DNA from: Thalassotalea atypica
Lineage (GTDB): Bacteria; Pseudomonadota; Gammaproteobacteria; Enterobacterales; Alteromonadaceae
NCBI RefSeq assembly: GCF_030295975.1
Contig: NZ_AP027364.1
Coordinates: forward strand, 3,224,001-3,288,000
Direction: 5' to 3'
DNA: 64,000 nucleotides
Below are positions 55,282-64,000 of this stretch, piece after piece. The notes under the pieces were generated by a model. It had not been told where the DNA came from. It saw nothing but the letters and a program-made list of their open reading frames with translations, and did not search any database. Within the stretch, counting starts at the first letter, position 1. Each line of letters begins with the position of its first letter. The position numbers and the translations under genes were made by a program.

Positions 55282-57408
55282 TTACAGTGCCCAACTTATC
55301 GTGGCAGAGTAATTCGCTGGCGTGCCATAAAAACCCTGCGCCCAATATAAACTCGTTAGATATTTCTCATCAGTGACGTTTTTAGCATTAAAGCTAACAG
55401 AAACATCAGAAGTAATTTCATAACGCACCATCAAATCAACAATGGCGTAGCTGTCTTGCGCTGTCACAATAATATCGCCTGCATTATCGTAGCCCTCAGC
55501 AACAACACCTTGATCACGAGAAATATCGTCTTGCCAGCGCACATTTACCCCAGCAGATAGACCTTCCAATTGAGGAAAACTATAAACCGCTGCAAATTTG
55601 AATAATGTTTCTGGTGTGTAGTCGGCAACAACATCATCACCGTCAATATTAAAACTGGTAAAACCTATGCTGGTTTGTAAACCAGGCAATACTTCACCCG
55701 CGACATCAATTTCATAGCCGTCCGTTTCAATACCTGTAACACCAATATACCTTTGTTGCTCAGGTGAAAGGTGGGCGGTAGCGGGATCTAGCTTGGCAAC
55801 GTTTTCCTGTACTGTTTCAAAGTAGGTAACTGTTGCGAGTAAATTGTCATCATAAAGACTGGTTTTAAAGCCCACTTCTTGGCTTTCACCTGTAATGGGG
55901 TCAAGTACTTTATTGTTAATGTCTAGCTCTGTCTGAGACACAAAAGTTTCAGTATAACTGGCATATAGTACGGTGTTATCTGTTAGCTGATAAACACCAC
56001 CAATGTATGGAATAAATTCTTTATCATCTGCATCTTGCAAAACGCCGTAAGAATCTCCTTCTATTTTCCAATCATTAAAACGACCACCTGCTAGGAAGTG
56101 AAAATCATCATTTATGCTAAAACGACCTGTGAAATAAAGTGCTTTTTGTGTTCGCTCAATGTCTGAGCCGACTTCACCATCATTAAATGTTGGTTTAGGT
56201 GTGTTCCCATCCCACTCATCAAGCGGTGGTAACGCAGGGAAACCGTTACCTGTAGTGTAATCGTATAAAGAAACTTCTTTACCTTCCATCGATGAATGAT
56301 TCACGCCAATAACAAACTCATGGGTACGTTCGAACAAGTCAAAATCACCAGAAAGATAGATATCGACTAAGTCATGCTTGTCGTCATTATCGTATTCACT
56401 GGCATAGCCGTATAAGCCCAGTTCGGTTTCTTTATCGGGCGTACCATAAACATAAAATAACTCAGTATCTTCATCTGTTGATTTGTGAGAATACGTACCA
56501 CGCAGTTGCCAGCTATTCTCAAAGATGTGACTTAACTCTACGACAGTATTTTCTTTCTTAATGTCCCAGTTAGACCAGTCAGCAGAGGTATTAGTTGACT
56601 CATGGTAATCTGTTGGACTCCCATCGCTATAAAATAAAGGGTTTGCGCCCCAATTGTTACCTGACGCCTTGCTGTCGTTAATTGAATGGCTCAATGAAAC
56701 TTCCGTATTTTCAAAAAGCTGATGAGAAATGAATACGTAGAAAATATTCTTTTCTTTTTCGTATCGGTCTAAATAAGACTCTGCGTCCTCGGTAACTAAA
56801 ACACCACGAACTGCTGTGTCATCGTTGATATGATAACTACCGTCAAGCTCAACGCGTGCGCTATTCCAACTGCCCATAGTGCCATTAATTGAAAAGCTAT
56901 TTTCAGTCGTAGGACGCTTACGAATAAAGTTAATGGTTGCAGAAGGATTACCAACACCGGTCATTAAGCCGTTAGCACCTCGAATAACTTCAATACGATC
57001 ATAAATGGCTGTATCTTCATCCGCATGATTATTACCTGATGTTAAAGGTAAACCAACACCATCGACTTGGAAATTAGTCACATCAAAACCACGTGCGGTG
57101 TAATAGGTACGATCCGTTTCTATCCGCTCAACATTTATACCGGTCGCAGTATCTAATACCGCATCTATATCGTTTAACCTAAAGTCACTCATTTGGCTGT
57201 CAGTAATAACAGACACAGATTGCGGAATATCAATAATATCAAGCTCTAATCTCGAAGCACCACTGGCACTATGAGCATTATACCCTCGAAGGTAATGCCC
57301 TTTAACTTCAATAACTTCTAAGTTATCCGGCGCATCATTCATTTCTGCTTGTACGACAGTTGTAAGTGAAATTGCCATAGCAAGTGTTGATAGCTTTAAT
57401 GTATTCAT
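55282..57408 (-). CDS. TonB-dependent siderophore receptor
   Basis: The 708-residue protein has a signal peptide (MNTLKLSTLAMAISLTTVVQA), a TonB-box region (NLEVIEVKGHY), a siderophore-type plug (SGASRLELDIIDIPQSVSVI; RIEVIRGANGLMTGVGNPSA) and a 22-strand barrel ending in a terminal aromatic/Leu strand (NYSATISWAL). It resembles FhuA/FpvA-type receptors for hydroxamate siderophores such as ferrichrome. A strong Fur box lies 60-80 bp upstream. The cognate siderophore is not known, and no biosynthesis genes lie nearby. Confidence 0.92.
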   Translation of the reverse strand: MNTLKLSTLAMAISLTTVVQAEMNDAPDNLEVIEVKGHYLRGYNAHSASGASRLELDIIDIPQSVSVITDSQMSDFRLNDIDAVLDTATGINVERIETDRTYYTARGFDVTNFQVDGVGLPLTSGNNHADEDTAIYDRIEVIRGANGLMTGVGNPSATINFIRKRPTTENSFSINGTMGSWNSARVELDGSYHINDDTAVRGVLVTEDAESYLDRYEKEKNIFYVFISHQLFENTEVSLSHSINDSKASGNNWGANPLFYSDGSPTDYHESTNTSADWSNWDIKKENTVVELSHIFENSWQLRGTYSHKSTDEDTELFYVYGTPDKETELGLYGYASEYDNDDKHDLVDIYLSGDFDLFERTHEFVIGVNHSSMEGKEVSLYDYTTGNGFPALPPLDEWDGNTPKPTFNDGEVGSDIERTQKALYFTGRFSINDDFHFLAGGRFNDWKIEGDSYGVLQDADDKEFIPYIGGVYQLTDNTVLYASYTETFVSQTELDINNKVLDPITGESQEVGFKTSLYDDNLLATVTYFETVQENVAKLDPATAHLSPEQQRYIGVTGIETDGYEIDVAGEVLPGLQTSIGFTSFNIDGDDVVADYTPETLFKFAAVYSFPQLEGLSAGVNVRWQDDISRDQGVVAEGYDNAGDIIVTAQDSYAIVDLMVRYEITSDVSVSFNAKNVTDEKYLTSLYWAQGFYGTPANYSATISWAL

Positions 57409-57466
57409 TTCCTTTCCGATTGATAGTCAAAATAACCGAGACATAGTATCACTCAAAACCATTCAT

Positions 57467-57485
57467 GCAAATGATAATTATTCTT
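57467..57485. promoter_or_regulatory. Fur box upstream of siderophore receptor
   Basis: AATGATAATTATT at 57470-57482 agrees with the central Fur consensus (AATGATAATCATT) at 12 of 13 positions. It lies about 60 bp before the receptor start, so the receptor/PepSY unit is probably iron-repressed. Confidence 0.8.
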
Positions 57486-57693
57486 ATTTTGATTTAGATT
57501 TAGAAGGTTAAGTTATTACAAGTGTTAAAGTTGTTGGTATTTCTATGTCGTCTCGCAAGGCGGCTAACCTTAACCCACTCTAAACATATCGTTTCAACGG
57601 GGCACTACGAACCCAAGTGCATTGCTTATGGAATTTCAGTAGTTGGCACATAAACTGCGTAATAAAATGGAAAAACAATAGTGAGACATTTTT

Positions 57694-57864
57694 ATGGCAC
57701 TGTTTAATTCGGTTAATCCATCGCCGACAGATTCCGAGCAAGAGTTCTTGGCATTAATGAGCGAGTTGATAGAAAAAGGCTTAAATTTGGAAGAAGCCGC
57801 CAATTCAATATTCTCTGAAAATAGAGAACTGGAAGATAAGGTGCTAGGCATGCTCGATACATAA
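57694..57864 (+). CDS. Small acidic protein (hypothetical)
   Basis: The 56-residue frame is MALFNSVNPSPTDSEQEFLA followed by a highly charged helical stretch (SELIEKGLNLEEAANSIFSE) and a short end. GTGAG lies about 13 bases before the ATG. Codon use looks coding and the charge is strongly negative, but no family is recognised. It lies alone between the Fur-controlled unit and glsA. Confidence 0.55.
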   Translation: MALFNSVNPSPTDSEQEFLALMSELIEKGLNLEEAANSIFSENRELEDKVLGMLDT

Positions 57865-58039
57865 AAAACAAACGAGAAGCAATTTGTCCAAACGATTTCA
57901 TCATCAGCAATATCTCTTAAGCTGACGGGTTAGCTATTTTATTTAGTTAGTGCATAATCAGGACTCTTTTGACAAGAGCAATATCACTGACAGAGACACG
58001 TTAACATTGAAATACAATCAGTCAAATTTACAAGCAAGA

Positions 58040-58936
58040 ATGAACGAATTGTTGATTGAACAAAGTCAACATTATCTACAAGGCGCAGTGGCAGACTATA
58101 TTCCAGCATTGGCAAAGGTACTGCCTAGTTCAATGGGAGTTTGCATTTCCACGTTAGATGGTAATGTGGTGGGCGCAGGCAATTACCAGCAGCGCTTTTC
58201 AATTCAAAGTATATCGAAAATATTTGGCCTGGTTATGGCAATGAACCGCGTCGGTGACTCATTGTGGAAACGGGTAAATATGGAGCCTTCGGGTCAACCC
58301 TTCAATTCAATAATTCAATTGGAGTGGGAAAAAGGTATTCCAAGAAATCCTGTGATTAATGCAGGTGCGTTATTAGTGTCTGACGTATTAGCAAGTCACT
58401 ATTCTTCGAGTAAGTTGGCTTTTTTGAACTTTGTTCGCTCCTTGGCCGGCGATGAAAATATTCATGTGAACATGGACGTTTATCAATCAGAGCTAGCTCA
58501 TGGTAATCGAAATGCGGCGCTTGCCTATTTGATGAAATGCTTTGATAACATTGACGCTGACATTCCCGAAGTGCTTAGCCATTACTTTACCCAATGTTCA
58601 GTGGAAATGACCTGTCAGCAACTGACCCAAAGCTTACTTTTTTTGGCCAATAAAGGGATTTCTCCAAGCGATAACAGAGTGATTTTAAGTCGAAAGGACG
58701 CGCATCGGGTTAATGCGATTTTATCCACTAGTGGTATGTACGACCAATCTGGGGAATTTGCTTTTTCTGTGGGGCTGCCCGCCAAAAGTGGTGTAGGTGG
58801 GGGCATTGTAGCTATTGTCCCTAATTATGGTGTGATATGCGCATGGAGTCCTCCGCTAAACAACTTTGGCAATTCAGTCGTTGGCATGCAATTGATTTCA
58901 AAACTAGCAGAAGAGCTTGGTTTATCTATTTTCTAA
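58040..58936 (+). CDS. glsA: Glutaminase
   Basis: The roughly 298-residue serine-dependent glutaminase has SIQSISKIFGL (the Ser-x-x-Lys active site), GIPRNPVINAGALLVSD, and the Tyr and GLPAKSGVGGGIVAIVP region. It hydrolyses glutamine to glutamate and ammonia. The ATG at 58040 gives the usual family length; a GTG at 57950 would add 30 residues with no ribosome site. A threonine aldolase gene follows 57 bp later with its own ribosome site. Confidence 0.92.
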   Translation: MNELLIEQSQHYLQGAVADYIPALAKVLPSSMGVCISTLDGNVVGAGNYQQRFSIQSISKIFGLVMAMNRVGDSLWKRVNMEPSGQPFNSIIQLEWEKGIPRNPVINAGALLVSDVLASHYSSSKLAFLNFVRSLAGDENIHVNMDVYQSELAHGNRNAALAYLMKCFDNIDADIPEVLSHYFTQCSVEMTCQQLTQSLLFLANKGISPSDNRVILSRKDAHRVNAILSTSGMYDQSGEFAFSVGLPAKSGVGGGIVAIVPNYGVICAWSPPLNNFGNSVVGMQLISKLAEELGLSIF

Positions 58937-58992
58937 GTCAAATCTGAGTGTTTTAACCGGCTTTTTTTACAAACTTTTCATAAGGACTTTAT

Positions 58993-60009
58993 ATGATTGA
59001 TTTTCGTTCCGACACCGTTACGCAACCCTGCAATAAAATGCGCGAGGCAATGTCATCAGCATTGGTTGGTGATGATGTTTATGGCGACGACCCTACGGTA
59101 AATGAATTAGAACAATGGTCGGCGCAGCGTCACGGTTTTGAAGCGGCTGTTTTTTGCAGCTCAGGTACACAAGCCAATTTACTTGCATTAATGGCGCACT
59201 GTGAACGTGGGGATGAATATTTATGCGGACAGCAAGCACACAACTATAAGTTTGAAGGCGGCGGCGCGGCAGTACTTGGCTCTATTCAACCACAGCCGAT
59301 TGAAAATGAAAAAGATGGCACCCTTGCGCTGAGTAAACTTCAGGCAGCAATAAAACCTGATGATAGTCACTTTGCCCGCACAAAACTCATCAGCATTGAA
59401 AATACCATCAACGGCAAAGTGCTGCCTTTGAGTTATTTGGCTGAGCTAAGACACTTTGTCGATAAGCATAACTTAAACCTGCATTTAGACGGCGCGAGAG
59501 TCTATAACGCGGCCACGTCGCTTAATGTCGATATTACCGAAATATCTCAACATTTTGATAGCATGACGGTCTGTTTATCCAAAGGACTAGGTGCACCTAT
59601 AGGCTCATTATTGTTTGGCAGTCGAACACTCGTTAACAAAGCAAGGCGATGGCGTAAAGTGCTCGGCGGCGGTATGCGTCAAGCTGGGATTTTGGCAGCG
59701 GCAGCTAAAGTTGCGCTAACAGATAATGTTGAAAAGCTAGCAATTGATCATGACAATGCGGCATACCTCGCCGCCAAGCTCAATGAAATACCAGGTTTTA
59801 CCGTAAATGTCAGCAATGTATCAACCAATATGGTTTTTGCTAAAGTTGACCCAAAGATAAAAATATCAGTGCTTGCGGAGCAATTAAAAAACAACGGAAT
59901 GTTAATCACAGCTGGCGAAAATTTGCGTTTAGTGACTCATCTAAACATCAGCAAAAGTGATATTGATGAATTTATTTCTGCATTAACAAGCCTTCTAGCT
60001 CCAAGCTAG
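58993..60009 (+). CDS. ltaE: Low-specificity L-threonine aldolase
   Basis: The 338-residue PLP enzyme has the fold-type I aldolase blocks FRSDTVTQPCNKM, GDDVYGDDPTVNELE, the PLP-Asp region LHLDGARVYNAA and the Schiff-base Lys in CLSKGLGAPIGS. It cleaves threonine and allo-threonine to glycine and acetaldehyde. AAGGAC precedes the ATG. It may be co-transcribed with glsA. Confidence 0.93.
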   Translation: MIDFRSDTVTQPCNKMREAMSSALVGDDVYGDDPTVNELEQWSAQRHGFEAAVFCSSGTQANLLALMAHCERGDEYLCGQQAHNYKFEGGGAAVLGSIQPQPIENEKDGTLALSKLQAAIKPDDSHFARTKLISIENTINGKVLPLSYLAELRHFVDKHNLNLHLDGARVYNAATSLNVDITEISQHFDSMTVCLSKGLGAPIGSLLFGSRTLVNKARRWRKVLGGGMRQAGILAAAAKVALTDNVEKLAIDHDNAAYLAAKLNEIPGFTVNVSNVSTNMVFAKVDPKIKISVLAEQLKNNGMLITAGENLRLVTHLNISKSDIDEFISALTSLLAPS

Positions 60010-60013
60010 TCAA

Positions 60014-60310
60014 TTATTTAGCGCGGCCTCGAGATCCGCGCTGCTTGTTCTTCGCCATTTTAAGTAAAATTTCTTTTTCCATGTCTATCCCTTGCCAATG
60101 AGCAATGTCCAGAACTCGCAAAATAACGTCTGCTAGCTCTTCGCCAAATTCCGCTGTTGGCTGCTCATGGCGACATTCGTTTATCGCTTCACCAACCTCT
60201 GAGGCTACCAATGCCAAAGCTTCTAACACAGTTTTGTTGTGCCAACCCATTTCTTCAACCCATTGGTAATTTTTTTCTGCTATTTCATTAACAGTTATTG
60301 CGTCATTCAT
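60014..60310 (-). CDS. MazG-like nucleotide pyrophosphohydrolase family protein
   Basis: The roughly 98-residue protein has the all-alpha NTP pyrophosphatase pattern. The metal-binding acidic residues lie in ALALVASEVGEAINECR and EFGEELADVILRVLDIA. Single-domain enzymes of this type clear abnormal nucleotides. It is convergent with ltaE with four bases between the stops. The ATG at 60310 is preferred over 60328 by family length. Confidence 0.87.
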   Translation of the reverse strand: MNDAITVNEIAEKNYQWVEEMGWHNKTVLEALALVASEVGEAINECRHEQPTAEFGEELADVILRVLDIAHWQGIDMEKEILLKMAKNKQRGSRGRAK

Positions 60311-60553
60311 TATTGTTTCACTTATCACATGCCAAAACTAGCACGGCTAGCTTTATTGATTATCCCTATACACTCATATCATGTTTTCAGTAAATATTTA
60401 TACACTGAAGTTTTTCTGATCTAAATAAATGATTAACCACACAAACTGATTTCTGTAAGAAATCATTAAAAACCAAGGCGCATTGCTTGTTTATTGTTCA
60501 ATAAGGACTTATTGTTAAAGTTAACCACTCACAATTTAGATAGGAAGGTAAAA

Positions 60554-60805
60554 ATGGAAGCTACCTCTTTAAACAAAGGACTTGTTGAACGACGACACGC
60601 CGACGTTGACAGGAGAGCGTTAATGAGTCGCTTATCGGTGTCTCAAAAGTTTGCGGTAAAGAGTCTCAATCAATTTGGCTATGAAATAGAGTTCATTCGC
60701 AGCAAAAATCAGGACAGTTTTGCTGTGCTAATGAATGGGGAAAATTTAGCCGTGGTGGACATGCAAGGCGAGATTGATACGTCGCCCAATATATCTATTC
60801 GTTAG
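60554..60805 (+). CDS. Small conserved hypothetical protein
   Basis: The 83-residue protein begins at the ATG at 60554, which has a strong AGGAAGG ribosome site; the longer frame from 60494 lacks one. It has a basic N-terminal half (GLVERRHADVDRRALMSRLS) and a beta-rich C-terminal half (IEFIRSKNQDSFAVLMNGEN). No family is recognised with confidence. Confidence 0.7.
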   Translation: MEATSLNKGLVERRHADVDRRALMSRLSVSQKFAVKSLNQFGYEIEFIRSKNQDSFAVLMNGENLAVVDMQGEIDTSPNISIR

Positions 60806-61298
60806 TTATGCTTCATTGTTTTTTAAACTAACTTAGTGAATAAAAGTTATATAATTCATTAAATAACACTACTCTTGGATTTTGTGTATTTAAAATTTCA
60901 GCAGACGAAAACCCATGTTTATGTCTATAAATTCTAAGCACGAAATGACGATTAGAACAGGTGAATTTTTTTAACTTATTAGATGACTTCTTCTCGTTTG
61001 TTAAATGATTCACAACTGATTATGCTGAATTTGTTTTTGAAATCTCCCCCGATTTCATCACTTATATTAATCACTTGTACAATTTTGATAGGGCACTTTA
61101 TAAGTGCCTTTTTTTCTTTATCGATACGGCATACAAATTCATCACGCACTAACTTGTTGCAAAACAACCAAACTGGTGCGCACGATTATACCCATACACT
61201 AAAAACAATAAAAATACTCCTTTAAAATCAGTGCATTACATATTGGTTTGTAATTTGCTCTTAGCTATCTAGTGCCATCACTGTTTCTAATTAACATC
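60806..61298. other. 490-bp intergenic region
   Basis: No convincing gene. Three overlapping short frames (two minus, one plus) look like chance. The one clear element is the plus-strand terminator at 61089-61117, which ends a transcript that is not accounted for by an adjacent gene. Confidence 0.4.
61089..61117 (+). terminator. Orphan intrinsic terminator
   Basis: GGCACTT and AAGTGCC form a 7-bp stem around TAT, followed by TTTTTTTC. It faces plus and lies about 290 bp after the stop of the small gene at 60554-60805. It could end that transcript's long 3' region or a separate small RNA. Confidence 0.8.
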
Positions 61299-62171
61299 AT
61301 GACTATACAAACACCTATTCGCGGCCTTCGCTCGTTTTGCATTGCAGCAAAGTGCTTAAGTTTCAAACATGCAGCATCACAACTTTATTTAACACCGTCC
61401 GCAGTTAGCCATCAAATAAAGCAACTGGAAGAACAACTAGATGTCCAGCTGTTCAAGCGCCAAACCCGCGCAATTGAATTGACCCAAGCGGGTAAGCGGT
61501 TTTATGACCAAGTACAGCCAATTATTTCTAACTTAGAAAATACAATTGCTGATTTTACGGATAACCAACAAAATAAAACGATTACCATTAGCCTACCTGA
61601 ATTTTTTGCCAGTGAACTCTTTGTTCCTAAATTAAGTGAGTGGACAGCATTAAACCCCGACATTAATTTACAACTTGAAACCGTTAAAGCATCCGATCAA
61701 AAAGCAACGAATACAGATTTATCCGTCGTACTAGCTAATGGCAAACCTAATGGTAGTATTGTCCATGAGCTTTTTCCGATCAGCTATGTACCCGCCTGTA
61801 ATAAAAAGATCTATAAAAAATGGGCTATTCATGGTGTCGGTGCCCTTAATTCTGTGCCGCTGATTTTGCATCAATCTCGCCCATGGTCTTGGCATCAATG
61901 GGCAGATAAGGCTGGTGTGAATAATTTTGATCCTAAGCAAATTATTCAATTTGATAGCATGTTCGGTGTAGCAAGAGCTGCGCAACAGGGGATGGGCATA
62001 GCGCTAGTTCCTTTACCAATAAGTCGAACATGGTTTAGTGAACAGTTTTTGATAAAAATATTCGAACAAGAGCTGATCACTAACGATCGCTACTACTTAA
62101 TACAGCACCAAGATATTCAATCCTCTCCTGAGTTAGTCACCTTCGCGGACTGGGTAAAGCAATGTTTTTAG
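61299..62171 (+). CDS. LysR-family transcriptional regulator
   Basis: The roughly 290-residue protein has an N-terminal winged helix-turn-helix (SFKHAASQLYLTPSAVSHQI, KQLEEQLDVQLFKRQTR) and a C-terminal periplasmic-binding-like domain. It has the GcvA-like arrangement. The ATG at 61299 is preferred to a GTG at 61272 that would add nine hydrophobic residues. No divergent gene offers a clear target. Confidence 0.88.
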   Translation: MTIQTPIRGLRSFCIAAKCLSFKHAASQLYLTPSAVSHQIKQLEEQLDVQLFKRQTRAIELTQAGKRFYDQVQPIISNLENTIADFTDNQQNKTITISLPEFFASELFVPKLSEWTALNPDINLQLETVKASDQKATNTDLSVVLANGKPNGSIVHELFPISYVPACNKKIYKKWAIHGVGALNSVPLILHQSRPWSWHQWADKAGVNNFDPKQIIQFDSMFGVARAAQQGMGIALVPLPISRTWFSEQFLIKIFEQELITNDRYYLIQHQDIQSSPELVTFADWVKQCF

Positions 62172-62299
62172 GCTACTGAGAATATAAAGGTGAATTAAAT
62201 TCACCTATCAAGTGCTTTTTTATCGTTTGTCGAAGAGGCCGCGTCTTTATAAAGTTATTGCGCCTCTTAGGCAAATGCAGTTGACAAAGGAGCAACAAA

Positions 62300-62827
62300 A
62301 TGAATAAAAAATCAGGATTAAGTAAAGTGGTAGCACTTACCACTCTATTATGTTCATCAGCCTATGCCACACCGAATACTATTGACATAGACGGGTTAAA
62401 GGTCGCAATTATCAAAGATGCAGTTGGTACAAATGAAGTATTAACCGGAAATTATCCTCTGGCCGAGCGTAAACTGACAACATCAAGTAAATTAACGACA
62501 AGTCAATTTGATCAATCAATGGGACTTTGCGTAACGTATCTTAAAATGACCAAACTAAATAAAGCAAATAATGCCTGTTCGAAAGCTTTGTCCTCAATAC
62601 TAGGTAAAAGTGGTCGAGCCAAATATTTAGCTTCTATGGCGTATTCAAATCGTGCTGTTGTCAAATACCTAGCCAAAGATCATTACGGTGCACTCGACGA
62701 CATGAGCTCAGCTATATTGACCAGCCGAAATAAAGTGGTAAAAGATAACTTATTAATTTTAAAACAAAATATAAGTGAACTTTTGAATACATCCAATACA
62801 GAGCCTGCTTTTGTAGAAACAGAATAG
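62300..62827 (+). CDS. Exported TPR-like hypothetical protein
   Basis: The 175-residue protein has a signal peptide (MNKKSGLSKVVALTTLLCSSAYA) and helical repeats of the TPR kind (GNYPLAERKL; LNKANNACSKALSSI; AYSNRAVVKYLAKDHYGALD). AAGGAG lies at good distance before the ATG. It resembles small periplasmic tetratricopeptide proteins of Alteromonadales of unknown function. A very small gene follows 25 bp downstream. Confidence 0.75.
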   Translation: MNKKSGLSKVVALTTLLCSSAYATPNTIDIDGLKVAIIKDAVGTNEVLTGNYPLAERKLTTSSKLTTSQFDQSMGLCVTYLKMTKLNKANNACSKALSSILGKSGRAKYLASMAYSNRAVVKYLAKDHYGALDDMSSAILTSRNKVVKDNLLILKQNISELLNTSNTEPAFVETE

Positions 62828-62852
62828 TACACACCTACAAGGAGTATAATTC

Positions 62853-62990
62853 ATGCTTAACCGAATAATTGCTAAAATGACTGAACTTACAGACTTTTAT
62901 CATCAATTACGAAGCCTTAACATTAGCCAATGGGAAGTCGATTCACAGGCATTTACACCACAAATTAACTCTTTACGACAGAAAAGATAA
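62853..62990 (+). CDS. Very small protein (hypothetical)
   Basis: The 45-residue frame runs from the ATG at 62853 to the TAA at 62990, with AAGGAG placed eight bases before the ATG. Its sequence (MLNRIIAKMTELTDFYHQLR, then a polar tail ending LRQKR) suggests a short amphipathic helix. It follows the TPR-like gene by 25 bp and could share its transcript. No family is recognised. Confidence 0.6.
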   Translation: MLNRIIAKMTELTDFYHQLRSLNISQWEVDSQAFTPQINSLRQKR

Positions 62991-63176
62991 CGAGATGCAG
63001 TTAATATACTGACATGCGACCATGTGCTAAAGCTGGTCGCACCTTCTTTTGAATTTACCCGCCTCTTCAGAATTTCTTAATTTTTTACTACTTGGATCAA
63101 TTTACCCTCTCGAAATTAACTTGTCTGGCTGTTAGAATCGTGCAAATTTCTAGATTTAACACGAGAAGCGTTTCAG

Positions 63177-63905
63177 ATGGGCAGAGCTTACCAAAACCGC
63201 AAATTATCAATGGCTAAAACTGCGGGCCAAAAAACCAAAGTGTACTCAAAGTACGGTAAAGAAATTTACGTTATCGCCAAAAATGGTGGTGTAGACCCTG
63301 ACAGCAACTTGTCACTGCGTCGTACCATTGAAAAAGCTAAAAAAGATCAAGTACCTACTCATGTTATCGAAAAGGCAATTGAAAAAGCTAAAGGTACGGG
63401 CGGAGAAGATTATGCTGAAGCGCGTTATGAAGGTTTTGGCCCAGGTAACTGTATGGTGATCATTGACTGTTTAACAGACAATGGCAACCGCACCATTAAA
63501 GACGTCCGTCAGTGTTTCACTAAAACACATTCTAAAATCGGCTCAACCGGTACGGTTTCTCACATGTTTAACCATCAAGCTGTATTTGCTTTTAAAGGTG
63601 AAGACGATGAAGCTGTATTAGAAAACCTGATGATGGCTGATATTGATGTGACTGATGTTGAATTAGAAGACGGGATTATTACCGTATATGCACCGCATAC
63701 GGAGTTTTATAAAATAAAAACAGAGTTTGCAAACAGCATGTCTGAATATAACTTAGAAGTGGAAGAAATTACGTGGGTGCCACAAACATATACAGAAATC
63801 ACCGCTGAAGAAGACATCGCAAATTTTGATAAATTCATCGCTATGTTAGAAGATTGTGAAGATGTTCAAGAGGTTTATCATAACGCTGAATTACCAAGCG
63901 CTTAA
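63177..63905 (+). CDS. YebC/PmpR-family protein
   Basis: The 242-residue protein matches the YebC family. It has [20 protein letters not shown], the middle [20 protein letters not shown] and [20 protein letters not shown] blocks, and an acidic C-terminal domain. It is of the YeeN-like branch by its N-terminus. The family acts in transcription control or in ribosome rescue at proline stretches; which role applies here is not shown. Confidence 0.92.
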   Translation: MGRAYQNRKLSMAKTAGQKTKVYSKYGKEIYVIAKNGGVDPDSNLSLRRTIEKAKKDQVPTHVIEKAIEKAKGTGGEDYAEARYEGFGPGNCMVIIDCLTDNGNRTIKDVRQCFTKTHSKIGSTGTVSHMFNHQAVFAFKGEDDEAVLENLMMADIDVTDVELEDGIITVYAPHTEFYKIKTEFANSMSEYNLEVEEITWVPQTYTEITAEEDIANFDKFIAMLEDCEDVQEVYHNAELPSA

Positions 63906-63924
63906 CCAATAAGTACAAGAAATA

Positions 63925-63951
63925 AAAAAGCAGCTTAACGCTGCTTTTTTA
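63925..63951 (+). terminator. Terminator of the YebC-family gene
   Basis: AAAGCAGC and GCTGCTTT form an 8-bp stem with a 5-base loop, followed by further T residues. It lies 22 bp after the stop. Confidence 0.88.
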
Positions 63952-64000
63952 TTTCCTAATTTCGACAAATTGTAGCGCAAATGCATTAGATGACTTTAGG

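Noticed and set aside
60828..61225. Three overlapping short frames
   Set aside because: They overlap each other on both strands, lack ribosome sites and include the terminator; no family match.

Overview
The window looks like a chromosome segment of a marine gammaproteobacterium of the Alteromonadales, probably Colwelliaceae (Colwellia/Thalassotalea-like). This is inferred from the AT-rich DNA, the trmB / yggL / mutY / yggX housekeeping block, large TonB-dependent receptors, DUF3369 HD-GYP signalling and YebC. No rRNA or species-level marker is present, so the genus is not proven.

Layout. 1-5.0 kb: a three-gene minus-strand glycerolipid-type operon (AGPS-like FAD oxidase, GlpD-like dehydrogenase, FGGY kinase running off the window) with a divergent AraC regulator. 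5.0-8.8 kb: a large TonB-dependent receptor preceded by a GntR-type operator and the remnant of a sulfotransferase gene. 8.8-16.5 kb: universal stress protein, small membrane and EF-hand proteins, a REC/HD-GYP regulator convergent with a double-GAF histidine kinase, a tRNA-Phe gene preceded by three 80-bp tandem repeats that each carry a decayed tRNA-Phe copy, and a cytochrome b561/YceI pair. 16.6-24.6 kb: DUF1289 protein, SulP transporter, and a complete trans-4-hydroxy-L-proline pathway (epimerase, D-hydroxyproline oxidase, deaminase, ketoglutarate semialdehyde dehydrogenase, GntR regulator). The palindrome in the hydroxyproline divergent promoter is repeated as an identical 16-bp sequence upstream of the TonB receptor 15 kb away, so the receptor is probably in the same regulon. 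24.8-37.6 kb: sensor kinase, adaptive alkylation repair (Ada-AlkA fusion plus Ogt), TetR, HtrA-type protease, trmB, a chemoreceptor / Tsx-like porin / binding-protein cluster, yggL, mutY, yggX and a half-size GDT1 transporter.

37.6-41.5 kb is accessory DNA. It holds tRNA-Phe and tRNA-Thr, then a 2.6-kb islet bounded by a 50-bp direct repeat of the tRNA-Thr 3' part. The islet carries a single gene, for a predicted surface lipoprotein with a HELGH zinc-protease motif. A second copy of the element end, a LysR remnant and a possible ankyrin remnant follow. No integrase is visible.

41.5-64 kb: a DGPF protein/ECF sigma pair; a nine-gene minus-strand operon that fits the oxidative keto-glycoside route of sugar breakdown (two GMC oxidoreductases with two small subunits, DUF1080, two TIM-barrel proteins, Gfo/Idh/MocA, MFS) with a divergent PAS-AraC regulator; a Fur-boxed siderophore receptor with a PepSY protein; glutaminase, threonine aldolase, a MazG-like protein, small conserved proteins, a LysR regulator and a YebC-family protein.
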